In this document: positions 33,514 to 41,794 of the stretch, piece after piece
Layout: every line of letters starts with the position of its first letter
Numbering within the stretch: the stretch's first letter is position 1
Source of the DNA: Burkholderiales bacterium
GTDB lineage: Bacteria > Pseudomonadota > Gammaproteobacteria > Burkholderiales > Burkholderiaceae_E
Length of the DNA: 42,452 nucleotides
Direction of reading: 5' to 3'
NCBI GenBank assembly: GCA_005798775.1
Contig: SYIM01000115.1
Coordinates: forward strand, 1 to 42,452
The notes under the pieces: generated by a model
What the model was told of the DNA's origin: nothing
The model's input: only the letters and a program-made list of their open reading frames with translations
Database searches by the model: none
Translations under genes and position numbers: made by a program

Positions 33514-35239
33514 GGGGGGTTCCAAGATAAGCACTGATGACCTCGGGATCAGCGATGACTTTCCGGGGGTCACCGCTCGCGATGATCTGGCCATAATTGA
33601 GCACGATCAGGCGCTCGCAAAGCTCGAGTACCGCGCGCATGTTGTGTTCAATAAACACCACGGTCGAGCCGCGGTTTCGAATCTCCCGCACCAGGGTGAT
33701 CGCGCTGTTGATTTCCGACGGCGTAAGACCGGCGAGAACCTCGTCGAGCAGAACAAGCTGCGGCGCCGATGCAAGCGCTCGCGCGAGCTCAAGGAATTTC
33801 CGCTGATGAAGATTGAGCTCGGTAGGGAGCGCCCGGGCGCGCTCGGCCAGGCCGACGAACTCAAGCCAGTGCATGGCCTGGCGCTCAGCCTGGGTCCGCG
33901 AAAGTTGCCGACCACCAAACATGCCGGCAAGAGTGGCGTTCTCGAGCACTGTCAGCGTAACAAACGGACGCGGGATCTGATAGGTGCGGGCAATGCCTGA
34001 GTGCGCTGCCTGATAGGCGGGCTGCAGTACGAGATCGGTACCGCTAAAGACCACGCTGCCATGCTCGGGTTTATAGAGGCCGCTTATCACGTTGACCATC
34101 GTTGACTTGCCGGAACCATTGGGCCCGACCAGGCCGAGGATTTCACCCCGTCTGACATCGAGGCTCACATCGTTCAGCGCCCGTACGCCGGTGAACTGTT
34201 TGGTGACATGGTTGACAGAAAGAATCAGGTCGCCGTCCTGACCCTGACGGGTGATGGGCGGCGGCGACAGCGGTTCCGGGAGGGGCTTGGGCGCTGACTG
34301 GCGCATGCGCCACCAACGAAGTAGCTGTCCCATAATACCCTGTGGCATGAACAGGATGACGATGATCAGGATGAGCCCGATGGTGGCACGCCCTGCCACG
34401 GCGAAGTCACCAGCGGTAAAGGAATAAAGGAGCGCTGTGATCACTGTGGCGCCCACCGCAGGTCCAAACCAGTGGCGCGAACCACCCAGCACGCTCATCA
34501 GCACGACGTTGAGCGGAACGACGATATTGAATACCTCTCCCACCGTCACATAGGACACGAACACGGAGTGAATCCCACCGGCCACGCCAGCGAAGGCACA
34601 TGAAATGCCAAAGGCGATCAGCTTGTAGCGATAGGTGGGGACCCCCTGAACCTCGGCCACGTCCTCATCATCGTGTATCGCAAAAAGCGCTGAGCCTAGC
34701 CGATCACAATAAATCCAGTAGGCAACCCAGAGCATGACCGCGGCCAGCGCGAGAATGATCAGGTAGAAGCTGCCGGAGGGTGTGGGACCGATTGCTGGAA
34801 TCGGGACTGCCGACAGATAAACGCCCGGACCACCATCGATCGGGGTATTGAGAATGATCGTGCCGATCACAAAAGTGATAGCAAGCGTTAGCAGTCCGAA
34901 AAGCTCGCCGCGCAAACTTCGGAGCCGAAACACAATGGCGCCCAGGGCCACGCCGAAAACAGCCGCCACCAGACCCGCGACTGGCAGCGTGGCGAGGAAG
35001 GGCCAGTCGAGCTTACCGGCCAGAACTGCAGTGGTGTAGATGCCAACGCCAAAGAACGCGCCGTGACCGAACGAGAAATAGCCGGAGTAGCCAGACAGAA
35101 TGTTCCAGGACGTAGCGAGCACGATCCAGTGCAGCACCAGATACAGGAAGGTTTCGTAAAACGCGGGCAGTTTCAAAAGCGGGACTGCCGCAAGCAGCGG
35201 CAGAATCACCCAAAAACCCGCAATAACGCGTCGGTCCAT
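33497..35239 (-). CDS. fused LivM permease and LivG ATPase of a LIV-type ABC transporter
   Basis: One 580-aa chain combines the membrane subunit LivM (about 1-325, with SGYSGYFSFGHGAFFGVG and GGSRHWFGPAVGATVI) and the ATPase LivG (about 345-580). The ATPase part has Walker A GPNGSGKST and Walker B LVLLDEVLAGLTPSE. Its signature is LNLHQRKFLELARAL, a variant of the LSGGQ element also found as LTLAGRKRLE in some LivG proteins. The linker (about 320-345) is Pro-rich. Such fusions are known in Proteobacteria. The ATG at 35239 follows the livH stop immediately (TGACATG), and the next gene livF overlaps the end. Substrates of LIV-like systems include amino acids, amides and urea. Confidence 0.93.
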   Translation of the reverse strand: MDRRVIAGFWVILPLLAAVPLLKLPAFYETFLYLVLHWIVLATSWNILSGYSGYFSFGHGAFFGVGIYTTAVLAGKLDWPFLATLPVAGLVAAVFGVALGAIVFRLRSLRGELFGLLTLAITFVIGTIILNTPIDGGPGVYLSAVPIPAIGPTPSGSFYLIILALAAVMLWVAYWIYCDRLGSALFAIHDDEDVAEVQGVPTYRYKLIAFGISCAFAGVAGGIHSVFVSYVTVGEVFNIVVPLNVVLMSVLGGSRHWFGPAVGATVITALLYSFTAGDFAVAGRATIGLILIIVILFMPQGIMGQLLRWWRMRQSAPKPLPEPLSPPPITRQGQDGDLILSVNHVTKQFTGVRALNDVSLDVRRGEILGLVGPNGSGKSTMVNVISGLYKPEHGSVVFSGTDLVLQPAYQAAHSGIARTYQIPRPFVTLTVLENATLAGMFGGRQLSRTQAERQAMHWLEFVGLAERARALPTELNLHQRKFLELARALASAPQLVLLDEVLAGLTPSEINSAITLVREIRNRGSTVVFIEHNMRAVLELCERLIVLNYGQIIASGDPRKVIADPEVISAYLGTPHEAGR

Positions 35240-35240
35240 G

Positions 35241-36098
35241 TCAGGCCTTGCCCGGGCGAAGCAGTAATACCGCAATCAGTAGCGAGAACGAGACCAATGG
35301 CGCCCACGCTGGGGCGGTGACAGCCATGGTGGCTGCTTCTGACAGACCGATTACGATTCCGGCCACCAGTGGACCCAGCGGGTTACCCAGGCCGCCTATC
35401 ATCACTGCGGAAAACACTACGCCTACCCAGGCGTAGATCTGCGAGGGGGCTAGCGTGAAACTCAGTGCGAGGCAAGCCCCTGCCACGCCAGCAAAGGCAG
35501 AAGCCGCGCCCGATAACACCAGCGCCAGCATCGGCTCATTGATGCCGAAGGCAGCAGCCATGCGCGGGTTTTCGGACATGGCCCGCATGGCTTTCCCAAG
35601 TGCGGTGTAACGCAGGAGCCCCCAGGTTGCGAGAGACAGCGCAACCGCGATCAGCAGCGTCATGAGTTCAGGTAGCGGGAAAAACAGCTGGCCGACCTGA
35701 AACTTGATATCGCTGTATGCAGACTCGAGCTTGCGATAGTCGGCCGACCAGATCCACTGGATCACACTTTCGATGATGACGGTGAGACCGAAGGTCACCA
35801 GGAGCGAATTGAACGGCGTGACCTTGAACCGTGCAAACACCCAGTGCATCGCCATCCCGATCAAGAAGAAGCCGGGCACGATGATGATCATGGTGAGAAA
35901 CGGATCCAGCTTGAAATCCTCGGACAGCTGATAGGTGAGGTAAGCGCCCAGAAAGGCGAGGGCAAAGTGCGCCAGATTGATCTGGCGCAGCATTCCCCAG
36001 GACAGGCTCAAACCAAGTCCGAGCAGGCCGTAGAGGCCCCCTATGAACAGCCCGGACAGCAGGGACTGTCCGAGCAGTTCGAGGCTGGGCATGTGCAT
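35241..36098 (-). CDS. livH: branched-chain amino acid-type ABC transporter permease (LivH)
   Basis: This is a membrane subunit of the LIV-type importer, 285 aa with about eight helices. Signatures are GLGLSLSWGMLRQINLAHFA near the N-terminus, RYTALGKAMRAMSENPRMAA (the coupling loop) and VFSAVMIGGLGNPLGPLVAG near the end. The ATG at 36098 is 3 bases after the stop of the receptor gene. A second in-frame ATG at 36092 is possible. It is followed by the livM-livG fusion, with the ATG overlapping within TGACATG. Confidence 0.94.
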   Translation of the reverse strand: MHMPSLELLGQSLLSGLFIGGLYGLLGLGLSLSWGMLRQINLAHFALAFLGAYLTYQLSEDFKLDPFLTMIIIVPGFFLIGMAMHWVFARFKVTPFNSLLVTFGLTVIIESVIQWIWSADYRKLESAYSDIKFQVGQLFFPLPELMTLLIAVALSLATWGLLRYTALGKAMRAMSENPRMAAAFGINEPMLALVLSGAASAFAGVAGACLALSFTLAPSQIYAWVGVVFSAVMIGGLGNPLGPLVAGIVIGLSEAATMAVTAPAWAPLVSFSLLIAVLLLRPGKA

Positions 36099-36101
36099 CG
36101 C

Positions 36102-37319
36102 TCAGGGTGTCCTGAGCGTGGTGCCTGGCTTGGCAAAGGGTCTGGGCCAGACAACCACCCACTCTCCGTTCTGAACCTGCTTGAGCTTGGTGAGATCGTC
36201 TCCGTAATTGTTGACCCCATCAAAACGCATGGCGCCCTGAATGGTATTGACCGTGTTCTTCTTGAGCCATGCGGAAAGGGTCTTGTCATCCAGTGACTTG
36301 GTGGCGTTGACAGCGGTCTCAAACACCTGCCATGCGGAGTAGGACGCCGCTGCCTGCGTGTCGACCGATGTGTCCGGGAGCGATGCCTTGGCGGCCCGCT
36401 CGTTGAAGACCTTCGAAAATTCGACTGCCCCGGTGTTCTTCATCATGGGCTCGTGTTGCTCGAAGATGGTCATTGCAAGCCCAAGGTTGCCGTCGGGCGA
36501 CTTGATCATCGGACCCGGGGACGGCAGAAAATGGAACATGGTGGGCGGCGAGTAATCGATCTTCTTCATGGCGTCGAGCAAAAGCATGCCTTCCAGTGCG
36601 ATGACACCGCCCCAGATAAAGTCTGGGCGTGCGGCTTTCAGCCGGCTGGCAATTGCGCCGAAGTCGCGGTTACCGAACTCCCACTCCAGCCACAACACCT
36701 CCTGAAGCCCCCGTTTCTTCGCGACGTCGCGCGCGCCGACCGACATGAAATGCACTGACGGAAACTTGGAGGTGACGATCGCAATCGTCTTCGGAGCCTT
36801 GGGGCCAGCGGCTAGCGCATCAAGCACCATGGTCGGGCCCGAACTTTCCGGCGTTGGGCCGGTTGCCCAGGTTGGGAAGTGCATGTCGTACTTGGCAAGG
36901 CTGGGGATGCCAAAGGTGTGATGAACCAGAATTTTTCCGTATCGCTGGGCAACCCCCATGGCCGACAAAATGTTGGCTGTCGCATAGGGGCCAATCAGCA
37001 AATCAACCTTGTCGACCGTCACGAGTTGCTCGTAAAGCGTGCGGGCGAGATCGGGCTTCGACTGATCATCTTTCAGCACCCATTCGACCGGGCGCCCCAG
37101 AAGTCCGCCGCGCTTGTTGAGCTGCTCGACATAAATTTCGCCGGTGAGTTTGTGAATCATGGCGGTTGCCGATAATGGGCCGGTGAGGGCGAGCGTGCCC
37201 CCCACGCGCACTGGCGCGCCAGACTGGGCCAGCGCGCTGTCCGCGAACGGCATGGATAACAACGGTGCGCCAGCGGCGGCGAGAAGTGGTTTTAGCGCTT
37301 CTCTACGGTTCGTTTTCAT
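36102..37319 (-). CDS. ABC transporter substrate-binding protein, LivJ/amide-urea type
   Basis: This periplasmic type I binding protein feeds the LivH/LivMG/LivF importer, 405 aa. The leader NRREALKPLLAAAG (4-17) has a good twin-arginine motif (RREALK), so export by Tat is likely. The signal ends near SALAQ (about 32). RVGGTLALTGPLSATAMIH opens the mature domain, and NKRGGLLGRPVEWVLKDDQS is typical of the family. A GGAGGA site precedes the ATG at 37319. The amidohydrolase gene lies 61 bases upstream on the same strand, so the imported compound may be an amide or N-heterocycle. The ligand is inferred only. Confidence 0.93.
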   Translation of the reverse strand: MKTNRREALKPLLAAAGAPLLSMPFADSALAQSGAPVRVGGTLALTGPLSATAMIHKLTGEIYVEQLNKRGGLLGRPVEWVLKDDQSKPDLARTLYEQLVTVDKVDLLIGPYATANILSAMGVAQRYGKILVHHTFGIPSLAKYDMHFPTWATGPTPESSGPTMVLDALAAGPKAPKTIAIVTSKFPSVHFMSVGARDVAKKRGLQEVLWLEWEFGNRDFGAIASRLKAARPDFIWGGVIALEGMLLLDAMKKIDYSPPTMFHFLPSPGPMIKSPDGNLGLAMTIFEQHEPMMKNTGAVEFSKVFNERAAKASLPDTSVDTQAAASYSAWQVFETAVNATKSLDDKTLSAWLKKNTVNTIQGAMRFDGVNNYGDDLTKLKQVQNGEWVVVWPRPFAKPGTTLRTP

Positions 37320-37380
37320 GGCTCCTCCTGTGGTGATTAAACGGGTCTGGCAGTACGCCGCTTGCGCAGCGAACGGTTGT

Positions 37381-38748
37381 TCAGTGTGCAGCAGTCTGCA
37401 GCCTGGCCTCAAGCTCACGCATGATGCGCTGCCCCGAGACCGCCAGCTGGTGCTGGCGATCGGCTAGCGCACTGAATGCCATCCGCCCATCTCGCTTGAG
37501 GAAATCGCCTGCGATCATGACCGAATCGATGTTGGCGAGGCTCGCCTGGGTGACCAGCGTGGCGACCGGGTCGTGCATGGGCTGCATATTGAGATCAGTC
37601 GCCCGGACCATGATGAGATCGGCCTGCTTTCCGGGGGTGAGCGATCCGATCTGGTTTTGCATCTTGAGCATGCGGGCGCCTTCGACCGTGATCCAGCTCA
37701 GCGCTTCGCGCGCCGTAATCGTACCGGTGTCGGGCAGCTTTCCATCGCGAGACTTCGCACGCGCATTATCAAAAGCCTTCTGTGATGCGAGAGCCATGCG
37801 TGCAACGGTGAACATATCGCCGCTGATGCAGGACTCAAGATCGACCCCGAGCGAGGGCTGGACGCCCAGATCGCGCAGCCGCCCCGTGATCGCAAACCCA
37901 TGGCCCTGAAACATTTCAGTTTCCGGCGTAAGCGAGAAGCTAACCCCACAGTCCAGCATGAACTTGAGTTGCGCGTCGCTCAGGTCATTACCGTGAACGA
38001 TATTGTTGTTGTCCCCCAGAAGGCCCGCCTGCCCCAGGCGGTCCCAGCCGTCGGGCACGCGCGCGGCAGCGCCCGCGCAATGCATGCTGGCGATGAGACC
38101 CAGCTCGCGCGCGAGCTGAAAATCGTCTACCGCGACGTCGTAGGTGGAGTAGTGTGGTCCGAGAATTGCAAGACCGAGTGTCATCAGCTGATCGCGCGAG
38201 CTGAAGCGCGTTTTTAGCAGCCGCTCCACTTCGCTTCGGGGGTGTGGCACTTCCCAGAATGGTTTCTGGCCAGGCTTGGGGTCAGGTTTGGGCGAGCCGT
38301 GGAAAAACACAGCGCGGATCTGCGACTCGGCCAAGCCGTCAATCGCTGCATCGGTATGGGCAGGCGTGGGATTGTTGTGGCACCAGTCCGCGAGGGTGGT
38401 GGTGCCGCAGTTGATCTGGTTTAAGGCGCCAACCAGGTTGGCGATGCGGATGTCCTCGGGAGAAAACAACGTGGCAAGACCCGCGTGCATCTTCTTGAAA
38501 TATTCGAGGATGGTCCAGTTGGCTGCCACGCCTCGGAGCCCGGTCTGCCAAGTGTGCATGTGCGCGTTGACGAGTCCTGGCGCCACGATCATGCCGGTTG
38601 CGTTGACCAGCTGGGCCCCGGGCGCCGACAAGCTGCGCCCGACTGCCACGATCCGGTTGCCTTCAACCAGAACGTCTCCGTGTGAGAGATCTCCAAGCGT
38701 GGCATCCATCGTGACCACCACGCCACCTTGAATCAGGGTCTTCTTCAT
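37381..38748 (-). CDS. amidohydrolase family protein (TRZ/ATZ/SsnA-like deaminase or hydrolase)
   Basis: This metal-dependent cytoplasmic hydrolase belongs to the TRZ/ATZ group, 455 aa. The composite beta-domain starts with MKKTLIQGGVVVTMD, and the first metal motif is HMH (63-65 in APGLVNAHMH). Further ligands are His in SMHCAG, His in IVHGND, and Asp in SLGVDLESC. The C-terminal part returns to the beta-domain with GSLTPGKQADLIMV. Related enzymes deaminate or hydrolyse purines, pyrimidines or triazines; the exact substrate is unknown. It is the first gene of the co-directional liv run. The start at 38748 has only a weak GAG upstream. An ORF extension to 38868 is rejected. Confidence 0.92.
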   Translation of the reverse strand: MKKTLIQGGVVVTMDATLGDLSHGDVLVEGNRIVAVGRSLSAPGAQLVNATGMIVAPGLVNAHMHTWQTGLRGVAANWTILEYFKKMHAGLATLFSPEDIRIANLVGALNQINCGTTTLADWCHNNPTPAHTDAAIDGLAESQIRAVFFHGSPKPDPKPGQKPFWEVPHPRSEVERLLKTRFSSRDQLMTLGLAILGPHYSTYDVAVDDFQLARELGLIASMHCAGAAARVPDGWDRLGQAGLLGDNNNIVHGNDLSDAQLKFMLDCGVSFSLTPETEMFQGHGFAITGRLRDLGVQPSLGVDLESCISGDMFTVARMALASQKAFDNARAKSRDGKLPDTGTITAREALSWITVEGARMLKMQNQIGSLTPGKQADLIMVRATDLNMQPMHDPVATLVTQASLANIDSVMIAGDFLKRDGRMAFSALADRQHQLAVSGQRIMRELEARLQTAAH

Positions 38749-38883
38749 ATTCGGCTCACAGGGAACGATCCGAGAAGGATATTGGCGCAATTTGCGACAA
38801 GCAACAAGAACGACTGGAAAAATCCACGGGATTGACAGGTCGCCCCCCGATTGCCTGGCGCATGGCATTGCACAAAAGCGCGC

Positions 38884-40062
38884 TCAGCCATCGATGAGGC
38901 CGCGCTCGCACAGCCAGTCGGTCGTGAGCGATACCGCTTCTCGCATCAGATCGGGCTGTCCTACGAAATAGTGCGTGGCCCCATGAATAGCCTGCATAGT
39001 TTTGTCCGCGCTCGCGACCGCGCGGTAGATCTGCCCGGTATGCGTTTGCGGCACGGCATCATCAGCCGAGTGCTCGATGGCTAAAAAGGGCACGTGGATA
39101 CCCTGAGCACTTCGCACTCCGTCCGCGTTGCTGTCATCGATCGACCACTGCGATAGCCACGAGCGCAGCGTCGAGAATCGCGCAAGTCCCACCGGCCCGT
39201 TGTTGGCCACCTCTGGCACCCCCATGAAACAGGTTCCTATCGGCCGGTCATTCGGTTCGAGGCTACCGTCGAGAAAGCGCGGATCGGCCATGGTTCGATG
39301 CGTGACGAACCCCCGCTCCAGCTCCCGGCCGCCGCTGCGCTTGAGATGATGCAGTGTGTCCCGCACCCAGGCGGTGCGGCGACGAGCGCGCGCGCGTTGC
39401 GCTGTGCGGAACTTTACGAGCCATTCACCAGGGTAGGGAGGATTTCTGTCCGGGTGATAAAGGTCAAGCTCGGGGTCTCGATGATCAGGATCGTTTTCGT
39501 CGAGCACGCTGGGGTCGATCCACTCGGAGAAGGTATGGGCGCGAGACATGTGTGCAGCCTGAAACATGACCGCATCAGCAGGAATCAGTCCGGCAGTCAT
39601 GATCGAGCAGGGATCACCCGCGGGCGTGTGCGAAATGGTGGGGCGCTCTGCCTGCGACTGATAGAAAAGCGCGAGGGATCCGCCGCCCGACCAGCCAGCC
39701 AGCACCACTTTTTCGTACCGCCAGACCTCGCGTGCATGGCGGATGTAGGCACCCAGATCGACAATCACGTTTTCCATGATCAGTGCGCTGTCGTTGCGGG
39801 CGTAGCGGCTGCCCGCGCACAGCACATGCTGGCCGCTTTCAGCCATGGCGCGCGGCATTGGGAGTAACTGCAGCGTGCTGGCCGGGTGCATGTAGATGAT
39901 CAGGGTTCGCGAAGGGACACCCTCAGGAACGTAGCGAATTCCCTCAAGGTGTACGGTTCCCACCGAGCCCGAAAATCCGTAAACCGATTTGAAGCTAGAT
40001 TGCTCGGCAAACTGGACGTGGACCCATTCCGAGTGGACGCGATGCGCGGCTGCTGCATTCAA
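38884..40062 (-). CDS. alpha/beta hydrolase family protein
   Basis: This 392-aa alpha/beta-fold hydrolase has the nucleophile elbow GWSGGG (Ser125), an HP oxyanion motif (59-60), an Asp in EHSADDAVP and the final His in GATHYF. The catalytic triad therefore looks complete. The middle (about 155-275) is a long, Asp/Arg-rich insert, DENDPDHRDPELDLYHPDRN, that may form a cap. It is longer than average esterases. TTG at 40062, with GGAG 9 bases upstream, is the best start I can find, since no in-frame ATG is near the N-terminus. No signal peptide is seen, so it is cytoplasmic. It follows the VOC gene by 40 bases. Confidence 0.85.
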   Translation of the reverse strand: MNAAAAHRVHSEWVHVQFAEQSSFKSVYGFSGSVGTVHLEGIRYVPEGVPSRTLIIYMHPASTLQLLPMPRAMAESGQHVLCAGSRYARNDSALIMENVIVDLGAYIRHAREVWRYEKVVLAGWSGGGSLALFYQSQAERPTISHTPAGDPCSIMTAGLIPADAVMFQAAHMSRAHTFSEWIDPSVLDENDPDHRDPELDLYHPDRNPPYPGEWLVKFRTAQRARARRRTAWVRDTLHHLKRSGGRELERGFVTHRTMADPRFLDGSLEPNDRPIGTCFMGVPEVANNGPVGLARFSTLRSWLSQWSIDDSNADGVRSAQGIHVPFLAIEHSADDAVPQTHTGQIYRAVASADKTMQAIHGATHYFVGQPDLMREAVSLTTDWLCERGLIDG

Positions 40063-40102
40063 GGCGGGCGCTCCGTTGAAGAAAGGCTGAAAGCGGATGA
40101 GG

Positions 40103-40627
40103 CTAATGCGACGCCAATCGTTGCTGCTTTTCCTGGGTCCAGCTGTCGCACAGATTACGTGCCCCGGCGCGATAGCCGTTCAACATGCTTTCAGACGCAA
40201 TTTCAGCAGTAAGCTCGAGCCGGATACCGTTTGGATCAAAAAAGTAGATGGAATGCACATAGCCGTCGTGGTCTACCGGGCCCAGCACAGAAATCCCCGC
40301 ACTGATCAGGCGCTTGCGGGCGGCCTCGAGGGCCACAAGCGAATCGACCCGAAGCGCAAGGTGATTGACCCAGGAAGGCGTATTGGGTGATGGCGCTGCT
40401 GTTTGACCATCCCCCAGGTCGAAGAATGCGATGCAGCTGCCGTCGTGCAACTGAAAAAACAGGTGCAGATGTGGGTTTTCGTCGCCGGTACTGGGAACCC
40501 GCTCATTTCGAATCGCGTGGACCAGAGGCAAACCGAGCAGATCTTCGTAGAAGCGTCGGGTTTCTTCGGCATCCCGGCAACGCCACGCAAAATGATGCAG
40601 CTGACGGATCGGTACGAATTCAGACAT
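40103..40627 (-). CDS. VOC family protein (glyoxalase/extradiol dioxygenase superfamily)
   Basis: This 174-aa protein has two VOC beta-alpha-beta-beta-beta modules. Likely metal ligands are His in LHHFAW (10-15), His in PHLHLFFQL and Glu in GIRLELTAE near the end. FYEDLLGLPLVHAIRNE and YFFDPNGIRLELT are typical of the superfamily. It may be a dioxygenase, isomerase or lyase; the substrate cannot be named. AGGAGG precedes the ATG. The alpha/beta hydrolase gene lies 40 bases downstream on the same strand. The pair resembles ring-cleavage then hydrolysis modules, but that is only inference. Confidence 0.88.
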   Translation of the reverse strand: MSEFVPIRQLHHFAWRCRDAEETRRFYEDLLGLPLVHAIRNERVPSTGDENPHLHLFFQLHDGSCIAFFDLGDGQTAAPSPNTPSWVNHLALRVDSLVALEAARKRLISAGISVLGPVDHDGYVHSIYFFDPNGIRLELTAEIASESMLNGYRAGARNLCDSWTQEKQQRLASH

Positions 40628-40651
40628 GGCGGCCTCCTGAGATTAGTCCTG

Positions 40652-40980
40652 TCACCGCGACAGATCGAGTTGAAGGGTGGACAGGCCGGTCCTCGCGGCA
40701 GGTGCGGCATACGACCCTTCCAGCACACGTCGTCCCTCTGTGAGCGCGTAGGCGCGTGCAGTAAAAGACAGTGCGATCTTGAGCTTCTGCTCCGCGAGCA
40801 GTGTCGTCAAGCGCTTTTGCTTCAGCGCATCAAGCGCAGAGCCGATTATCCGGATCACTCCTGCGATTCGGCGGCCGAAACCGAGTATGACGACCCGATC
40901 GGCGAGCGACATGAGAAATGGCACGTCAAATTCAATCAGATAACGGCGACGATCCGTGAGGTGATCGCGCGAATGACCTC
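40652..40980 (-). pseudogene. livG-livF remnant (frameshifted, internally deleted)
   Basis: Minus-strand bases 40980-40936 read EVIRAITSRIVAVI and end at a TGA, as in the middle of LivG. The next frame continues with YLIEFDVPFLMSLADRVVIL and GFGRRIAG, matching the LivG switch region and C-terminus. Without a new start, the same frame passes into ALDALKQKRLTTLLAEQKL and KIALSFTARAYALTEGRRVL, which is the C-terminal third of LivF. It stops at 40652. The LivG N-terminus, the LivG/LivF border and most of LivF are missing. This is a decayed second pair of LIV ATPase genes. No other gene lies in the 40628-41030 gap. Confidence 0.75.
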
Positions 40981-41030
40981 GCCTGGCCGCGCGCGCTGTT
41001 CTTGACGACCACGCGCACGCTGCCGAAAAC

Positions 41031-41591
41031 TCAGCTCTTGGGGCTAAGCTGGCGGATCCAGTTGCGCAACGCAAGCATCTGTTCAGCGATGATCTTGCGA
41101 GTGGCCTCATCCGTCAACTCTCCCTGCTCGTTGAACCGGGTGTGACATGCGCCAATGAACACCTCAGGCTTTGTTAGAACATTTGCCTCCAGGCCGCCAA
41201 TGATCTTGCGAAGGTCATACTGGCTGCGGGCTCCGCCGAGTGGGCCCATGGTGGCTGACAGGATGGCCGTTGGCTTGCCCTTAAAAGGCTGTGGGCTCAG
41301 ACGCGAAAGCCAGTCGATTGCGTTTTTCAGCACACCGCTCACGGAAAAATTGTATTCGGGGCTCGCAATGAGCAGGCCGTCGGCCTGAGCGATTTCGGTG
41401 CCCAGCGCCTGCACGCTCGCCGGAAATCCCTTGGCCTGCAGGTCGCCGTTGTAGAGCGGCACGGCTGAATAATCAACGACGTGGATGGAGAGGCCGTCGG
41501 GGGCGAGCGCCGCCGCCGCCTGAAGCGCAGCGTTGTTATAGCTTTTCGCTCTGAAGCTTCCGGACAGCGCGACTACTTTCAGTGAGCTCAT
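41031..41591 (-). CDS. NADPH-dependent FMN reductase family protein
   Basis: This flavodoxin-fold reductase of 186 aa has the phosphate-binding loop SGSFRAKSYNNAAL (10-23) and the family motif SPEYNFSVSGVLKNAIDW (77-94). SATMGPLGGARSQYDLRKI is also conserved. It probably reduces FMN or quinones (or azo/chromate compounds) in the cytoplasm. The ATG at 41591 has no strong ribosome site. It is divergent from the last Bug gene, with 203 bases between starts, and precedes the liv remnant on the minus strand. Its physiological partner is unclear. Confidence 0.91.
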   Translation of the reverse strand: MSSLKVVALSGSFRAKSYNNAALQAAAALAPDGLSIHVVDYSAVPLYNGDLQAKGFPASVQALGTEIAQADGLLIASPEYNFSVSGVLKNAIDWLSRLSPQPFKGKPTAILSATMGPLGGARSQYDLRKIIGGLEANVLTKPEVFIGACHTRFNEQGELTDEATRKIIAEQMLALRNWIRQLSPKS

Positions 41592-41736
41592 GATGAATCC
41601 GTGTTTGAGAGATGAGGTGAGAACGATGAAACCGGCGTGTCGCCTGAACCAGCGCCGATCGCATCCGGAGTGGAGCGTGTCGCGATGATAGCCTTAAGCA
41701 CGACCAGTACCGGAACGGGCTGGAGCAGCGCCGAGA

Positions 41737-41766
41737 TTGACACGAATCTCGCCGCGCCTCTAGGCT
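41737..41766 (+). promoter_or_regulatory. possible sigma70 promoter of the Bug gene at 41795
   Basis: A perfect TTGACA (41737-41742) is followed after 18 bases by TAGGCT (41761-41766), which keeps three of six -10 positions. The ATG lies 28 bases further. The -35 is strong and the -10 weak, so this is a plausible but unproven promoter. Confidence 0.4.
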
Positions 41767-41794
41767 GGACCCGTTCAATTACTGAAAGCATTCC

